Of a stretch of DNA of 64,000 nucleotides, positions 35,331 to 44,595 are shown piece by piece. Source of the stretch: Brachybacterium subflavum (GTDB lineage Bacteria; Actinomycetota; Actinomycetes; Actinomycetales; Dermabacteraceae); the NCBI RefSeq assembly GCF_009299795.1, contig NZ_VIGP01000003.1, positions 586,132-650,131 on the forward strand, written 5' to 3'. Numbering within the stretch: position 1 is the stretch's first letter; each line of letters starts with the position of its first letter. Under the pieces are notes generated by a model that made no database searches, was not told the DNA's origin, and was given only the letters and a program-made list of their open reading frames with translations. The position numbers and the translations under genes were made by a program.

Positions 35331-35592
35331 AGGATGACCTTCCACTCGTCGGCCCTCCGGGAGGAGGCGCGGCGTGCTGCCTGCTGGGGGCAGCGCGTCG
35401 CACGCGCGGGGAGGGCGGGTGCTTCGCGGGTCGGGGCAGACCCGGGGACGTGCGTCGTGAGCGGCCCGAGCGCGGCGGCGTCGAGCGGGCCGGCGGGGGC
35501 AGGACCCTCACCGTCGGCGACAGCTGATCGCATCACGCGGGACGAACATGACGGCACAGCGTCATCATACGTGTTTCCCGGACTCGGTTCAG
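35331..35592 (-). promoter_or_regulatory. Promoter and long leader of ctaC-ctaD-ctaF
   Basis: Minus-strand promoter with -35 CTGAAC at 35592-35587, 17-bp spacer and -10 TATGAT at 35569-35564. Transcription should start near 35557, leaving a leader of about 225 nt before ctaC. Inside the leader an open frame starts at an ATG near 35533 and ends at 35327, where its TGA overlaps the ctaC GTG. No gene family is recognisable in that Ala/Pro/Arg-rich frame. Confidence 0.6.
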
Positions 35593-35637
35593 CATTCAGG
35601 TTCCGGTGTCGTCGGGGGTGACGACGTGCACAGACGC

Positions 35638-35684
35638 CGACGGGCCCGCTCTCTCTCACATGCGGAGCGAGGGCGGGCCCGTCG
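35638..35684 (-). terminator. Terminator after erpA
   Basis: A 16-bp stem with one G-T pair (35638-35653 with 35669-35684) and a 15-nt loop, about 38 bp past the erpA stop and upstream of the cta promoter. Confidence 0.75.
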
Positions 35685-35721
35685 CGCTGCTGCGCTCTCG
35701 CGCAGGGCGCCGACGCGGACG

Positions 35722-36078
35722 TCAGCTGAAGGAGTCCCCGCAGGCGCACGAGCTGCCCGCGTTGGGGTTGTCGATCGTGAAGCCCTGCTTCTCGATCGTG
35801 TCGGCGAAGTCGATCGTCGCTCCCGCGAGGTACGGCGAGCTCATGCGGTCGACGACGACCTCGACGCCGTCGAAGCCGACGGTCGAGTCACCGTCCATCA
35901 GCCGCTCGTCGAAGTAGAGCTGGTAGATCAGGCCGGAGCATCCGCCCGGCTGCACCGCGATGCGCAGTCGCAGGTCGTCGCGCCCCTCCTGCTCGAGCAG
36001 GGACGTGACCTTCGCCGCGGCCTCGCCGGTGAGCGTCACGCCGTGCGCGGGGGCCTCGGTGTCGATGGTGGTGGTCAT
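35722..36078 (-). CDS. erpA: Iron-sulfur cluster insertion protein, HesB/IscA family
   Basis: 118-residue A-type carrier that delivers iron-sulfur clusters. The three ligand Cys are present: one in QPGGCSGLIYQLYFD and two in the C-terminal NAGSSCACGDSFS. The domain starts VTLTGEAAAKVTSLLEQEG. Cytoplasmic. ATG at 36078 with a GAGGAGGAA ribosome-binding site. A -10-like TAGCCT at 36113-36108 gives a short leader. In M. tuberculosis the homologue Rv2204c sits in the same place near ctaC, and supply of clusters to respiratory enzymes such as the Rieske subunit is plausible. Confidence 0.93.
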   Translation of the reverse strand: MTTTIDTEAPAHGVTLTGEAAAKVTSLLEQEGRDDLRLRIAVQPGGCSGLIYQLYFDERLMDGDSTVGFDGVEVVVDRMSSPYLAGATIDFADTIEKQGFTIDNPNAGSSCACGDSFS

Positions 36079-36170
36079 CTGGGTTCCTCCTCACTGCAGG
36101 TGCCCCCAGGCTACGCCTCGCCGGGCGCGACCGGGGACGGCGTCCGTCACGTCACAGGGTCCGCGTCCGC

Positions 36171-37634
36171 TCAGCCGCGTCGCCTCTCGAGCCCCGCCGC
36201 GCCGCGCAGCAGCAGCGCCTCGGCGAGGCACACCCTGGCGAACTCCCCCAGGTGCAGGGACTCGTCGACGCCGTGGGCGCGGGAGTCGGGGTCCTCGACA
36301 CCTGTGACCAGCACCTCCGCTCCGGGGAACACCTCCAGCAGGTCGGCGATGAACGGGATCGACCCGCCGAGGCCGGTGTCCACGGGCTCCGTGCCCCAGG
36401 CCTCGCGGAAGGCCGAGCGCGCGAGCCGCATGGCAGGGGTGTCCGAGGGGGCGAGGAAGGGGCGCCCCTGCTCGCCCCGGGCGATCTCGAGGACGGCACC
36501 GCGCGGGGCGTGGGACTCGAGGTGCGCGACGAGCGTGTCCATGGCGGCCTGCGGATCCTGGCCCGGCGGGATGCGCAGCGAGATCTTGGCGCGCGCCGCG
36601 GGCACGAGCGTGTTGGAGGCATCGCGCACCGACGGGGCGTCGATGCCGATCACCGAGAGGGCGGGTGCGGACCACAGGCGCGAGGTGATCGACCCGGTGC
36701 CCGCGAGGGGCTGGCCCTCGAGGATGCCGGCATCGCGCCGGTAGTCGGCCTCGGGCATCTCGACCTCGGGGGTCCCAGCGCGCACGAGGCCCTCGACGGC
36801 GACGTCGCCGTTCTCGTCGTGCAGCGTCGCCACCAGACGTCCCATCTGGGTGAGCGCGTCCAGCACCGGCCCTCCGAACATGCCCGAGTGGACGGCGCGC
36901 TCGAGCACGCGCACGGTGACCGTGAGGTCGACCACGCCGCGCAGGCTCGTGGTGAGCGCGGGCGTGCCGACGGCCCAGTTCGCGGAGTCGGCGACGACGA
37001 TCGCGTCGGCCTCGAGCTGGTCCCGGTGGGCCTCGATGAAGCGCCGGAAGGTCGGGGATCCGGCCTCCTCCTCGCCCTCGACGAACACCGTCACCCCGAC
37101 GCCGAGCTCGGAGAGCTCCTCCCCCACCAGACGCAGCGCGGTGACGTGGGCCATCACGCCGGCCTTGTCGTCGGCCGCGCCCCGGCCGAACAGCCGGTCG
37201 CCCTCGCGCGCGGGCGTGAAGGGATCGGTCGTCCAGGCCTGCGGGTCGCCGGTCGGCTGGACGTCGTGGTGGGCGTAGAGCAGCACGGTGGGAAGGCCGT
37301 CCCGGGCCGGCCGGCGGGCGATGACGGCAGGGGCGCCCTCGTCGACGTGGGTGATGGTCACCTCGGGCATCCCGGCGTCGCGCAGCAGCGCGGCGACGGC
37401 CTCGGCGCTCTCGTGCACGGGGGTGCGGTCGTACCCGGGGAACGCGATGGACGGGATCCTCACCAGGGCCGAGAGGTCCTCGATCGAGCGCGGGAGGATG
37501 CTCTCGAGACGGGCACGCAGGCCCTCGACCTCCTCCCGCGGCGCGGCGGGGGCGGGGCCGACGGCGGGCTCGGGTTCCGCGGGGAGATCGGACGGGCGGG
37601 GGATGTCGCCCTCGGGGGCGGGTTCATGGGACAT
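36171..37634 (-). CDS. M20 family metallopeptidase (dipeptidase)
   Basis: A 487-residue zinc dipeptidase of the M20/M25/M40 family. Metal and catalytic residues: LLYAHHDVQP (His, Asp), GRGAADDKAGVMAHVTALR (bridging Asp), FVEGEEEAGSP (catalytic Glu-Glu), DAIVVADSANW (Asp) and the C-terminal His in DESLHLGEFARVCLAEA. The dimerisation domain begins at SLRGVVDLTVTVRVLERAVH. The Pro/Ala-rich first 35 residues are disordered. I take the ATG at 37634: TAGCGT lies seven bases upstream, so this mRNA may be leaderless. No signal peptide, so a cytoplasmic role in peptide turnover is likely. Confidence 0.92.
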   Translation of the reverse strand: MSHEPAPEGDIPRPSDLPAEPEPAVGPAPAAPREEVEGLRARLESILPRSIEDLSALVRIPSIAFPGYDRTPVHESAEAVAALLRDAGMPEVTITHVDEGAPAVIARRPARDGLPTVLLYAHHDVQPTGDPQAWTTDPFTPAREGDRLFGRGAADDKAGVMAHVTALRLVGEELSELGVGVTVFVEGEEEAGSPTFRRFIEAHRDQLEADAIVVADSANWAVGTPALTTSLRGVVDLTVTVRVLERAVHSGMFGGPVLDALTQMGRLVATLHDENGDVAVEGLVRAGTPEVEMPEADYRRDAGILEGQPLAGTGSITSRLWSAPALSVIGIDAPSVRDASNTLVPAARAKISLRIPPGQDPQAAMDTLVAHLESHAPRGAVLEIARGEQGRPFLAPSDTPAMRLARSAFREAWGTEPVDTGLGGSIPFIADLLEVFPGAEVLVTGVEDPDSRAHGVDESLHLGEFARVCLAEALLLRGAAGLERRRG

Positions 37635-37641
37635 GGCTCCC

Positions 37642-37647
37642 ACGCTA
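37642..37647 (-). promoter_or_regulatory. -10 element of the M20 peptidase gene
   Basis: Minus-strand TAGCGT at 37647-37642 ends seven bases before the ATG at 37634. This is compatible with a leaderless transcript. Together with the plus-strand -10 at 37727 it defines the divergent region with the DUF3043 gene. Confidence 0.4.
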
Positions 37648-37726
37648 TCGCCGCGCAGGCGGCCGCGGGCGCCCCGCCGTGCGGCGTGCGCCGCTGCGGA
37701 TGGTCGGGGCGGCGCCGCGCTCCGCC

Positions 37727-37741
37727 TAGACTGGAGGGGTG
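37727..37741 (+). promoter_or_regulatory. -10 element of the DUF3043 gene, probable leaderless start
   Basis: TAGACT at 37727-37732 ends six bases before the GTG at 37739, the same geometry as ctaE and the exonuclease gene. The GGAGGGG that touches the GTG is too close to serve as a ribosome-binding site. Confidence 0.5.
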
Positions 37742-38386
37742 AGTCCCCGCAACACGTCCGATGCCGACACGTCCCCCTCGCCGCGCCGCCGCGGCCGCAG
37801 CCACGGGGAGGTGCCCGGCGTGACCTCGTCCCCCGAGGGCGCCCCCACCGGCTCCGCCGGGAAGGGCCGCCCCACCCGCACGCGGAAGGAGGCCGAGGCC
37901 GCCCGTCGGCGCCCCATCGTCCAGACCGACCGCAAGGAGGCCCGGCGCCGGGATCGTCAGGCGGCCGCGCAGGAGCGCCAGCGCTCCCAGCAGGCCCTGA
38001 TGTCGGGCGATGAGGCGAACATGCCCGCCCAGCACCGCGGCCGGGACCGCAGCTTCGTGCGCGATCTCGTGGACGCGCGGCGCAACATCGCGGAGTTCTT
38101 CTTCCCGGTCGCCCTGGTCCTGATGATCGTGGCGCTCGTGCTCCCGCTGGTCATGCCCGGCCTCTACACGTCCATGAGTGTGATCATGCTCGTCGTGCTG
38201 TGGGGCGGGATCCTGCTGTGCGTGGTCGACTCGCTCATCCTGCGTCGCAGGATCCGCGCGCGCCTGACCGAGCGCTTCGGCGAGGTCCGCCGGGGGCTCG
38301 TGGGGTACGGCATCATGCGTTCGCTGCAGATCCGCCGGTGGCGCCTGCCGCGGGCGCAGGTGCGCCACGGCGAGGACCCGCGCTGA
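37739..38386 (+). CDS. DUF3043 domain-containing membrane protein
   Basis: 215 residues. The N-terminal half is strongly basic and low in complexity, with a coiled-coil-like Arg/Lys/Gln segment (RKEAEAARRRPIVQTDRKEA, RRRDRQAAAQERQRSQQALM). The conserved DUF3043 block follows (DLVDARRNIAEFFFPVALVL), with two membrane spans (FFFPVALVLMIVALVLPLVM and MSVIMLVVLWGGILLCVVDS), and a cytoplasmic tail beginning RRRIRARLTERFGEVRRGLV. The family is actinobacterial and usually lies near the cytochrome oxidase genes, as here; its role is unknown. GTG start at 37739. Confidence 0.85.
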   Translation: MSPRNTSDADTSPSPRRRGRSHGEVPGVTSSPEGAPTGSAGKGRPTRTRKEAEAARRRPIVQTDRKEARRRDRQAAAQERQRSQQALMSGDEANMPAQHRGRDRSFVRDLVDARRNIAEFFFPVALVLMIVALVLPLVMPGLYTSMSVIMLVVLWGGILLCVVDSLILRRRIRARLTERFGEVRRGLVGYGIMRSLQIRRWRLPRAQVRHGEDPR

Positions 38387-38420
38387 TCGTTCCCGCTCCC
38401 CCGCCCCCGGCGGGCGGATG

Positions 38421-38466
38421 ACGCACAGGGCGCCGGCACCCCGAGGGGTGCCGGCGCCCTGTGCGT
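38421..38466. terminator. Bidirectional terminator between the DUF3043 gene and aspS
   Basis: A perfect inverted repeat of 22 bp per arm with only 2 bp between the arms (arms 38421-38442 and 38445-38466). It is the strongest hairpin in the window and separates two convergent genes. Confidence 0.9.
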
Positions 38467-38494
38467 TCCGCAGGCCGAGCGGGCCGCTCCGGGA

Positions 38495-40327
38495 TCAGGC
38501 CCGCTGGGAGGGGGCGCTCCCGTCGTCCTCGGCGGCGCCGTCCTTCGGCTCGGCTCCGTCCTTCGCCCCGTCGCTGCGGGGCTTCGCGTCGACCCCCGCC
38601 TCCTTGCGCTGCTGCGCGGTGATCGGAGCGGGCGCCTGGGTCAGCGGATCGTAGCCGCCGCCGGACTTCGGGAAGGCGATGACGTCGCGGATCGAATCGG
38701 TGCCGGCCAGCAGCGCCGCGATGCGGTCCCAGCCGAAGGCGATGCCGCCGTGGGGCGGGGCGCCGAAGGCGAAGGCGTCGAGCAGGAAGCCGAACTTCTC
38801 GCGCGCCTGCTCCTCGTCGATCCCCATCACGCGGAACACGCGCTCCTGCACCTCCTGCTGATGGATGCGGATGGAGCCCCCGCCGATCTCGTTGCCGTTG
38901 CAGACGATGTCGTAGGCGTAGGCCAGCGCGCTGCCCGGATCCGTGTCGAAGGTGTCCATGAACTCGGGCTTGGGCGAGGTGAAGGCGTGGTGCACGGCCG
39001 TCCAGGCGCCCGAGCCGACGGCGACGTCGCCCGCGGCGACCGCCTCGCTCGCGGGCTCGAACATGGGTGCGTCCACGACCCAGACGAAGGCGAAGGCATC
39101 GTGGTCGATGAGCCCCAGGCGCTCGGCGATCTCGCTGCGCGCGGCGCCCAGCAGTGCGCGCGAGGACTTCGGCTCGCCGGCGGCGAAGAACACGCAGTCG
39201 CCCGGCTTCGCGCCGACCTGTTTCGCCAGACCCGCCTTCTCCTCCTCGGAGATGTTCTTGGAGACGGGGCCGGTGAGGGAGCCGTCCTCCTGGACGAGCA
39301 CGTACGCGAGGCCCTTGGCGCCGCGCTGCTTGGCCCACTCCTGCCAGGCGTCGAGCTGGCGGCGGGGCTGGGAGGCGCCGCCGGCCATGACGACCGCGCC
39401 GACGTACGGCGACTGGAACACCCGGAAGGGGGTGTCCGCGAAGTACTCGGTCATCTCCGTGATCTCGAGGTCGAAGCGCAGGTCCGGCTTGTCCGACCCG
39501 TAGCGGCGCATCGACTCCTCGTAGGTGATCCGCGGGATCGGCGTGGTGATGTCGTGCCCGGCCACCTTCCAGACGTTCGCGAGCAGCTCCTCGGCCAGCG
39601 CGATCACGTCCTCCTGCTCCGCGAAGCTCAGCTCGACGTCGAGCTGGGTGAACTCCGGCTGTCGGTCGGCGCGGAAGTCCTCGTCGCGGTAGCAGCGGGC
39701 GATCTGGAAGTACTTCTCCATCCCCGAGACCATGAGCAGCTGCTTGAACAGCTGCGGGGACTGCGGCAGCGCGTACCAGGAGCCCGGGGCGAGTCGCGCG
39801 GGCACCAGGAAGTCGCGCGCGCCCTCCGGGGTCGAGCGCGTGAGCGTGGGCGTCTCGATCTCGACGAAGCCGTCGTCCAGGAGGGTCTCGCGAGCGGCCC
39901 GATTGATGTCGGAGCGCAGGCGCAGCGCGCGCGCCGGACCCGAGCGGCGCAGGTCGAGGTAGCGGTAGCGCAGGCGCGCCTCCTCCCCCACCTCGGCGTG
40001 GTCGTCGAGCTGGAACGGGAGGGGAGCCGAGGGGTTCAGCACCTCGACGTCGCTCGCGGTGACCTCGATCTCGCCCGTCGGCAGGGCGGGGTTCTCATTG
40101 CCCTCGGGACGACGGTCCACGGCGCCGGTGACCTTCAGCACGTACTCGTTGCGCAGGTGCATGGCCTCGTCCTCGCGGACGACGACCTGGGCGACGCCGC
40201 TGGCGTCGCGGAGATCCAGGAACGTCACGCCTCCATGGTCGCGGCGGCGGGCGATCCAGCCGGTGAGGGTGACGGTCTGGCCGATGTGCTCGCTTCGGAG
40301 CTCACCGGCATGATGGGTGCGCAGCAC
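38495..40327 (-). CDS. aspS: Aspartate-tRNA ligase
   Basis: Class II aminoacyl-tRNA synthetase of the bacterial type, 610 residues. The N-terminal anticodon-binding OB fold is at about 15-110 ([20 protein letters not shown]). The amino-acid site is [20 protein letters not shown]. Motif 2 is [24 protein letters not shown] insertion domain follows and motif 3 is [21 protein letters not shown] charged low-complexity tail of about 35 residues is extra. The start is GTG at 40327 with a weak AGGA upstream; a -10-like TAGCAT lies at 40370-40365. Longer frames upstream enter the divergent helicase promoter. Whether it also charges tRNA-Asn cannot be decided by reading. Confidence 0.96.
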   Translation of the reverse strand: MLRTHHAGELRSEHIGQTVTLTGWIARRRDHGGVTFLDLRDASGVAQVVVREDEAMHLRNEYVLKVTGAVDRRPEGNENPALPTGEIEVTASDVEVLNPSAPLPFQLDDHAEVGEEARLRYRYLDLRRSGPARALRLRSDINRAARETLLDDGFVEIETPTLTRSTPEGARDFLVPARLAPGSWYALPQSPQLFKQLLMVSGMEKYFQIARCYRDEDFRADRQPEFTQLDVELSFAEQEDVIALAEELLANVWKVAGHDITTPIPRITYEESMRRYGSDKPDLRFDLEITEMTEYFADTPFRVFQSPYVGAVVMAGGASQPRRQLDAWQEWAKQRGAKGLAYVLVQEDGSLTGPVSKNISEEEKAGLAKQVGAKPGDCVFFAAGEPKSSRALLGAARSEIAERLGLIDHDAFAFVWVVDAPMFEPASEAVAAGDVAVGSGAWTAVHHAFTSPKPEFMDTFDTDPGSALAYAYDIVCNGNEIGGGSIRIHQQEVQERVFRVMGIDEEQAREKFGFLLDAFAFGAPPHGGIAFGWDRIAALLAGTDSIRDVIAFPKSGGGYDPLTQAPAPITAQQRKEAGVDAKPRSDGAKDGAEPKDGAAEDDGSAPSQRA

Positions 40328-40364
40328 GGAAGAAGTCCTTCGTCTCAGGGATGCGGTCGCCCCG

Positions 40365-40432
40365 ATGCTATCGCGGGGTGAGCGATCTCGCCCCCTGCGC
40401 CCCTGTGCCCGGGCACGCCCGCTCCGTATCCT
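40365..40432. promoter_or_regulatory. Divergent promoter region of aspS and the DEAD-box helicase gene
   Basis: Minus-strand TAGCAT at 40370-40365 would give aspS a leader of about 30 nt. Plus-strand TATCCT at 40427-40432 would give the helicase gene a leader of about 55 nt. An imperfect inverted repeat CCCGAT-GCT-ATCGcGGG surrounds the aspS -10. Confidence 0.4.
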
Positions 40433-40493
40433 GGATATCTGTCCCGACCTGCACCGCTGGCGGGTCCACCCCGCCCCGCAGTCGAAGGACACC

Positions 40494-42404
40494 ATGAACG
40501 ACGCACGCCCCTCCGCCGCAGATCCCACACCCGAGACCCCCTCGACCGACGAGCCGAACGGCCCGGTCGCGGAGTCCGTGACCGAGGCGCCGTCGGCCCC
40601 TGCGGCCCCTGCCGCCCCCGCGGAGCCGACCTTCGCGGACCTCGACCTCCCGCGGGTGCTGCAGAGTGCGGTGGACCGGCTCGGCTTCACGAGCCCCTCC
40701 CCCATCCAGAGCGAGGCGATCCCGCAGCTGCTGGCGGGGCGCGACGTCATCGGCGTGGCCCAGACCGGCACGGGCAAGACGGCCGCCTTCGGCCTGCCGA
40801 TGCTCACCGCGGTCGATCCCTCGGAGCGCGCGGCCCAGGCGCTCGTGCTCGCCCCCACCCGCGAGCTCGCCATGCAGGTCGCCGAGGCGATCAGCACGTT
40901 CGCCCAGGACGTCGACGGTCTCTCCGTGACCTCCGTGTACGGCGGCTCGCCCTACGGACCCCAGGAGCGCGCGCTCTCGCGCGGCACCCAGGTCGTCGTG
41001 GGCACCCCGGGACGCGTGATCGACCATCTCAAGCGCGGCAACCTGCACCTGGAGACCCTGAGGTACCTGGTGCTCGACGAGGCCGACGAGATGCTGCGCA
41101 TGGGCTTCGCCGAGGACGTCGACGAGATCCTCTCCCACGCCCCGCAGTCCAAGCAGGTCGCACTCTTCTCCGCGACCATGCCGCCCGCGATCCAGCGGGT
41201 CGCCGAGGAGCACATGAGCGACCCGGTGCGGGTCTCCGTGTCGCGTCAGGCGAGTACCACGACCAACGTCTCCCAGCGCTTCGCGGTCGTGCCGTTCCGC
41301 CACAAGACCGGCGCGCTCGCCCGCGTGCTCGCGACCTCCGACGCCGAGGCGGCGATCGTCTTCGTGCGCACCCGTTCGGCCGCCGAGGAGGTCGGCACCG
41401 CCCTCGTCTCGCGGGGCGTCGTCGCCGCGACCATCAGCGGCGACGTGCCGCAGAAGGAGCGCGAGAAGATCGTCGAGCGCCTGCGCGAGGGCTCGCTGCA
41501 GGTCCTCGTCGCGACCGACGTCGCCGCTCGCGGCCTCGACGTCGACAAGATCGGCCTGGTCGTGAACTTCGACGTCCCCGGCGAGCCCGAGGCCTACGTC
41601 CACCGCATCGGCCGCACCGGCCGTGCGGGCCGCACCGGCGAGGCGCTCACGTTCGTCGCCCCGCACGAGCGCCGCAAGCTGCGCGCGATCGAGAAGACCA
41701 CGCGCCAGACCCTGCAGGAGATCTCGATCCCGTCCCCGCGGGACGTCTCCGCCCACCGCACCGAGAAGCTGCTGGCCTCCGTGCCCGATCGCGCCGAGCG
41801 CGGGCGGCTCGATCTCTACCTCGAGAAGGTCGACGCGTTCCTGGAGAGCAGCGGCATGGAGCCGCGGATGCTCGCCGCGGTGCTCGCCGCGACGGCCGTC
41901 GGGGACGACGGGCCGGGTGCTGAGGCCGAGGGCGACGAGGAGTTCACCGGCGCCCACCTCAAGGGCTCCGACCGTGATCGGGAGTCGGACGGCAAGGGCC
42001 GTCCTGCGCCCGGCCAGCCCGAGAAGGGCTTCACGAGCTACCGCGTGTCCGTGGGCCACTCCCACGGGGCGAAGCCCGCGGCGATCGTCGGTGCGATCAC
42101 GGGCGAGGGCGGCCTGAACGGGAAGTCGATCGGCAAGATCGACATCTTCGGCTCGTTCTCCCTGGTCCAGATCCGTGGGTCTCTCAAGGACGACCAGATC
42201 GACCGCATCGGCCACGCGAAGATCGCCGGGCGCACCCTGCGCATCAGCGAGGACCGCGGCCCGCGCGCCGGCGGCCGCCGCGAGCACGGCTCGCGTCGTC
42301 CCGACTCCCGTGAGGGGGGACGCCACGAGGGTGGTCGGCGCTTCGGCGGACCGCGTCGTGAGGGCGGTCCCCGCCGCGACAGCCGCGGGCACGGCGGCCG
42401 CTGA
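40494..42404 (+). CDS. deaD: DEAD-box RNA helicase with DbpA RNA-binding domain
   Basis: A 636-residue ATP-dependent RNA helicase of the CsdA/DeaD type. After an acidic Pro/Ala-rich N-terminus come the Q motif ([14 protein letters not shown]), motif I ([10 protein letters not shown]), Ia (PTRELA), Ib (TPGR), motif II ([11 protein letters not shown]), motif III (SAT), IV ([13 protein letters not shown]), V ([10 protein letters not shown]) and VI ([13 protein letters not shown]). The C-terminal DbpA-like RNA-binding domain is at about 515-585 ([33 protein letters not shown]), followed by a Gly/Arg-rich tail. It is expected to act in ribosome assembly and mRNA unwinding, often under cold stress. 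ATG 40494. Confidence 0.94.
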   Translation: MNDARPSAADPTPETPSTDEPNGPVAESVTEAPSAPAAPAAPAEPTFADLDLPRVLQSAVDRLGFTSPSPIQSEAIPQLLAGRDVIGVAQTGTGKTAAFGLPMLTAVDPSERAAQALVLAPTRELAMQVAEAISTFAQDVDGLSVTSVYGGSPYGPQERALSRGTQVVVGTPGRVIDHLKRGNLHLETLRYLVLDEADEMLRMGFAEDVDEILSHAPQSKQVALFSATMPPAIQRVAEEHMSDPVRVSVSRQASTTTNVSQRFAVVPFRHKTGALARVLATSDAEAAIVFVRTRSAAEEVGTALVSRGVVAATISGDVPQKEREKIVERLREGSLQVLVATDVAARGLDVDKIGLVVNFDVPGEPEAYVHRIGRTGRAGRTGEALTFVAPHERRKLRAIEKTTRQTLQEISIPSPRDVSAHRTEKLLASVPDRAERGRLDLYLEKVDAFLESSGMEPRMLAAVLAATAVGDDGPGAEAEGDEEFTGAHLKGSDRDRESDGKGRPAPGQPEKGFTSYRVSVGHSHGAKPAAIVGAITGEGGLNGKSIGKIDIFGSFSLVQIRGSLKDDQIDRIGHAKIAGRTLRISEDRGPRAGGRREHGSRRPDSREGGRHEGGRRFGGPRREGGPRRDSRGHGGR

Positions 42405-42463
42405 GCGCGCGGCGCGACGCGCACGCCGGTCCGGGTGACGCGTCGCGCCCCCGAACGGACGCA

Positions 42464-42498
42464 GAACGGCCCCGCACCCGATGGGTGCGGGGCCGTTC
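42464..42498. terminator. Bidirectional terminator between the helicase and thioredoxin genes
   Basis: A perfect 16-bp stem (42464-42479 with 42483-42498) with a 3-nt loop between convergent genes. Confidence 0.85.
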
Positions 42499-42536
42499 CG
42501 CGTGGTGGGACCGCCGGCCGCCTGCCGGCGGGAGGG

Positions 42537-42905
42537 TCAGGACTGCTGGGCCTGCGCCTCGGCGTAGGCCTTGCGGACCTCATCCATGTCCAGGCCCTGG
42601 ACCTGGGAGATGAGGTCCTCGAGCGCCGCCTGCGGGAGCGCACCGGCCTGCTGGAACACGGGCACGCCGTCGCGGTAGGCCACGAGGGTCGGGATCGAGG
42701 TCACGCCGTAGCGCATGGCCAGCTCCTGCTGGTCCTCGGTGTCGAGCTTCGCGAAGGTGACATCGCCGTGGTCCTCCGAGGACTGCTCGAAGATCGGCGC
42801 GAAGCGCTGGCAGGGGACGCACCATCCTGCCCAGAAGTCGATGAGGACGACGCCGTCCTTGACGGTCTCGTCGTGGTTCTCGGACGTCAGCGTGACTGTA
42901 GCCAT
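42537..42905 (-). CDS. trxA: Thioredoxin
   Basis: A 122-residue thioredoxin fold. The redox site is FWAGWCVPCQRFAPIFEQ, i.e. C29-V-P-C32 in place of the usual CGPC. The buried Asp (VVLIDFWA), the cis-Pro (YGVTSIPTLVAYRDG) and the C-terminal helix are in place. The Val in the active site should shift redox potential somewhat, so it may be a specialised thioredoxin rather than the main one. Cytoplasmic; no signal peptide. ATG at 42905; the longer frame upstream is a shadow of hisS. It is 100 bp downstream of hisS on the same strand and may be co-transcribed. Confidence 0.92.
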   Translation of the reverse strand: MATVTLTSENHDETVKDGVVLIDFWAGWCVPCQRFAPIFEQSSEDHGDVTFAKLDTEDQQELAMRYGVTSIPTLVAYRDGVPVFQQAGALPQAALEDLISQVQGLDMDEVRKAYAEAQAQQS

Positions 42906-43005
42906 GCCCCCCACAACGCACCGGGCGGTTCGCGCATTCCCGTGCGGAGGGCCGGTGACCCATGTCTCCCGGGACCGGGGCGTCCGGCGGTGCTGCGCGA
43001 GCGGG

Positions 43006-44361
43006 TCAGCCCTCGCCGCCGGGGCCCGCGAGGACCTGCACGTGCAGGTCCTCGTGCGGGGGCTGCCAGGAGTCGGCGCGGGCCTCGACCTGCTCGCCCG
43101 CACGGATGTCGCGCACCTCGTCCGCCTCGTCCTCGTGCGGGAACCACACGAAGGGGATGCCGCGGCGGTCGGCGTGCCGGATCTGCTTGCCGAGCTTCGC
43201 CGAGGTCGGCGAGACCTCGGTGGGGATGCCTCGGGAGCGCAGGTCGCGGGCGACGGCCTCGCTGCGCCGCCGGGTCTCCTCGCTCTCCACGACGACCAGG
43301 ACGCACGTGGGGACCGCGCGGCTGGGGCGCGCGAGGTCGGACGAGAGCATCCGCGAGACCAGGCGCGAGAGCCCGATCGAGAGGCCCACACCGGGGTAGG
43401 TGTGGCGGTTGTCCGCGGCGAGCCGGTCGTAGCGACCGCCGGAGCAGATCGAGCCCAGCGCCTCGCTGCCCTCGAGGAAGGTCTCGAAGACCCCTGCCGT
43501 GTAGTAGTCGAGCCCGCGGGCGATGGAGAGATCGGCCATCATCACTCCGGGCACGGCCGCCTCGACCTGCGCGAGGACGGCGGCGAGCTCGGCGATTCCC
43601 TCCTCGAGCAGCTCGCCCTCGCCGCCCAGATCGCGCACCTGCTGGGCGAACGAGTCGTCGCGGGTGCGGATCGAGGCGAAGGCCAGGCAGGTGCGCGCCT
43701 GCTCCTCGCTCGCGCCGGCGTCCTCGACGAGCAGGCGCGCGGTGGCCTCGTCACCGATCTTGGGGAGCTTGTCGATGGTGCGCAGCACGCCCTCGAAGTC
43801 CTCGAGGCCGATCGACCGGAAGAAGCCCTCGGAGAGCTTCCGGTTGTTCGCACGGATCGTGAAGGCGGGGAGCGGGAGACGCGAGAGGATCTCCGCCATC
43901 ACCACGGCGACCTCGGCCTCCTGGTGGGAGGGCAGGGAGTCCTGGCCGATGATGTCGAGATCGGCCTGGTAGAACTCGCGATAGCGGCCATCCTGCGGAC
44001 GCTCCCCGCGCCAGACCTTCTGGATCTGGAAACGGCGGAACGGGAAGGCGAGCCTGCCGGCGTTCTCGAGCACGTAGCGCGCGAGCGGCACGGTGAGATC
44101 GAAGTGCAGGCCCAGCTGACGATCGGGATCGGCGTCGGACCCGTCCTCCTCCTCGGCGTGCAGGCGCCGCAGGACGTAGACCTCCTTGTCGATCTCGCCC
44201 TTGCGCAGCAGCTGGCTCATCGGCTCGACCGCGCGGGTCTCGATGCCGGAGAAACCGTGGAGCTCGGCGACCTGGCGGAACACGTCGATGACGTGCTGCT
44301 CGACGAGACGCTGCTCGGGCAGGTGCTCGGGGAATCCGGACAGGGCGCTGATCTTCGCCAC
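43006..44361 (-). CDS. hisS: Histidine-tRNA ligase
   Basis: Class II synthetase of 451 residues, somewhat longer than E. coli HisRS (424). The start is AKISALSGFPEHLPEQRLVE. Motif 1 region: FRQVAELHGFSGIETRAVEP. HFDLTVPLARYV precedes motif 2 (FRRFQIQKVWRGERPQDGRY). The histidine-specific loops are LSIARGLDYYTAGVFETFLE and GSICSGGRYDRL, and motif 3 is GVGLSIGLSRL. The anticodon-binding domain begins at VPTCVLVVVESEETRRR. The C-terminus HEDLHVQVLAGPGG is encoded by a 26-bp perfect palindrome. ATG at 44361; a -10-like GATAAT at 44465-44460 would give a leader of about 90 nt. Confidence 0.96.
   Translation of the reverse strand: MAKISALSGFPEHLPEQRLVEQHVIDVFRQVAELHGFSGIETRAVEPMSQLLRKGEIDKEVYVLRRLHAEEEDGSDADPDRQLGLHFDLTVPLARYVLENAGRLAFPFRRFQIQKVWRGERPQDGRYREFYQADLDIIGQDSLPSHQEAEVAVVMAEILSRLPLPAFTIRANNRKLSEGFFRSIGLEDFEGVLRTIDKLPKIGDEATARLLVEDAGASEEQARTCLAFASIRTRDDSFAQQVRDLGGEGELLEEGIAELAAVLAQVEAAVPGVMMADLSIARGLDYYTAGVFETFLEGSEALGSICSGGRYDRLAADNRHTYPGVGLSIGLSRLVSRMLSSDLARPSRAVPTCVLVVVESEETRRRSEAVARDLRSRGIPTEVSPTSAKLGKQIRHADRRGIPFVWFPHEDEADEVRDIRAGEQVEARADSWQPPHEDLHVQVLAGPGGEG
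43029..43054. repeat. 26-bp perfect palindrome in the 3' end of hisS
   Basis: Each strand reads CGAGGACCTGCAC then its exact reverse complement, with no spacer. It lies 23 bp before the hisS stop. As RNA it would form a 10- to 11-bp hairpin. It may be an early terminator or processing site for hisS-trxA, or a protein-binding site. Confidence 0.7.
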
Positions 44362-44459
44362 GGGTGTGCTCCTTGCGTGCTGTGCGTGCGGCGGACCGCG
44401 CGTGCTGGCGCGACCGGTGCGGAGTGCGAGGGCGGTGGGTGCCCGCGCACCGAGGACCC

Positions 44460-44465
44460 ATTATC
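44460..44465 (-). promoter_or_regulatory. -10 element of hisS
   Basis: Minus-strand GATAAT, close to the TATAAT consensus, about 100 bp upstream of the hisS ATG. No -35 could be assigned. The rest of the 332-bp hisS/DUF349 interval holds this element, the DUF349 promoter and a short upstream frame. Confidence 0.4.
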
Positions 44466-44595
44466 GACCCACGTGCGCCGTCTCCGGGACCGCGCCCGCG
44501 TGGCGGGCCGGCGGGCGGGGTCCGCAGCGGGGAGGCCGAGGGGCCCCGAGGGATGCGGGCCCTGGGACGCGCGCGGATGCGTGCACGATCGGCGG

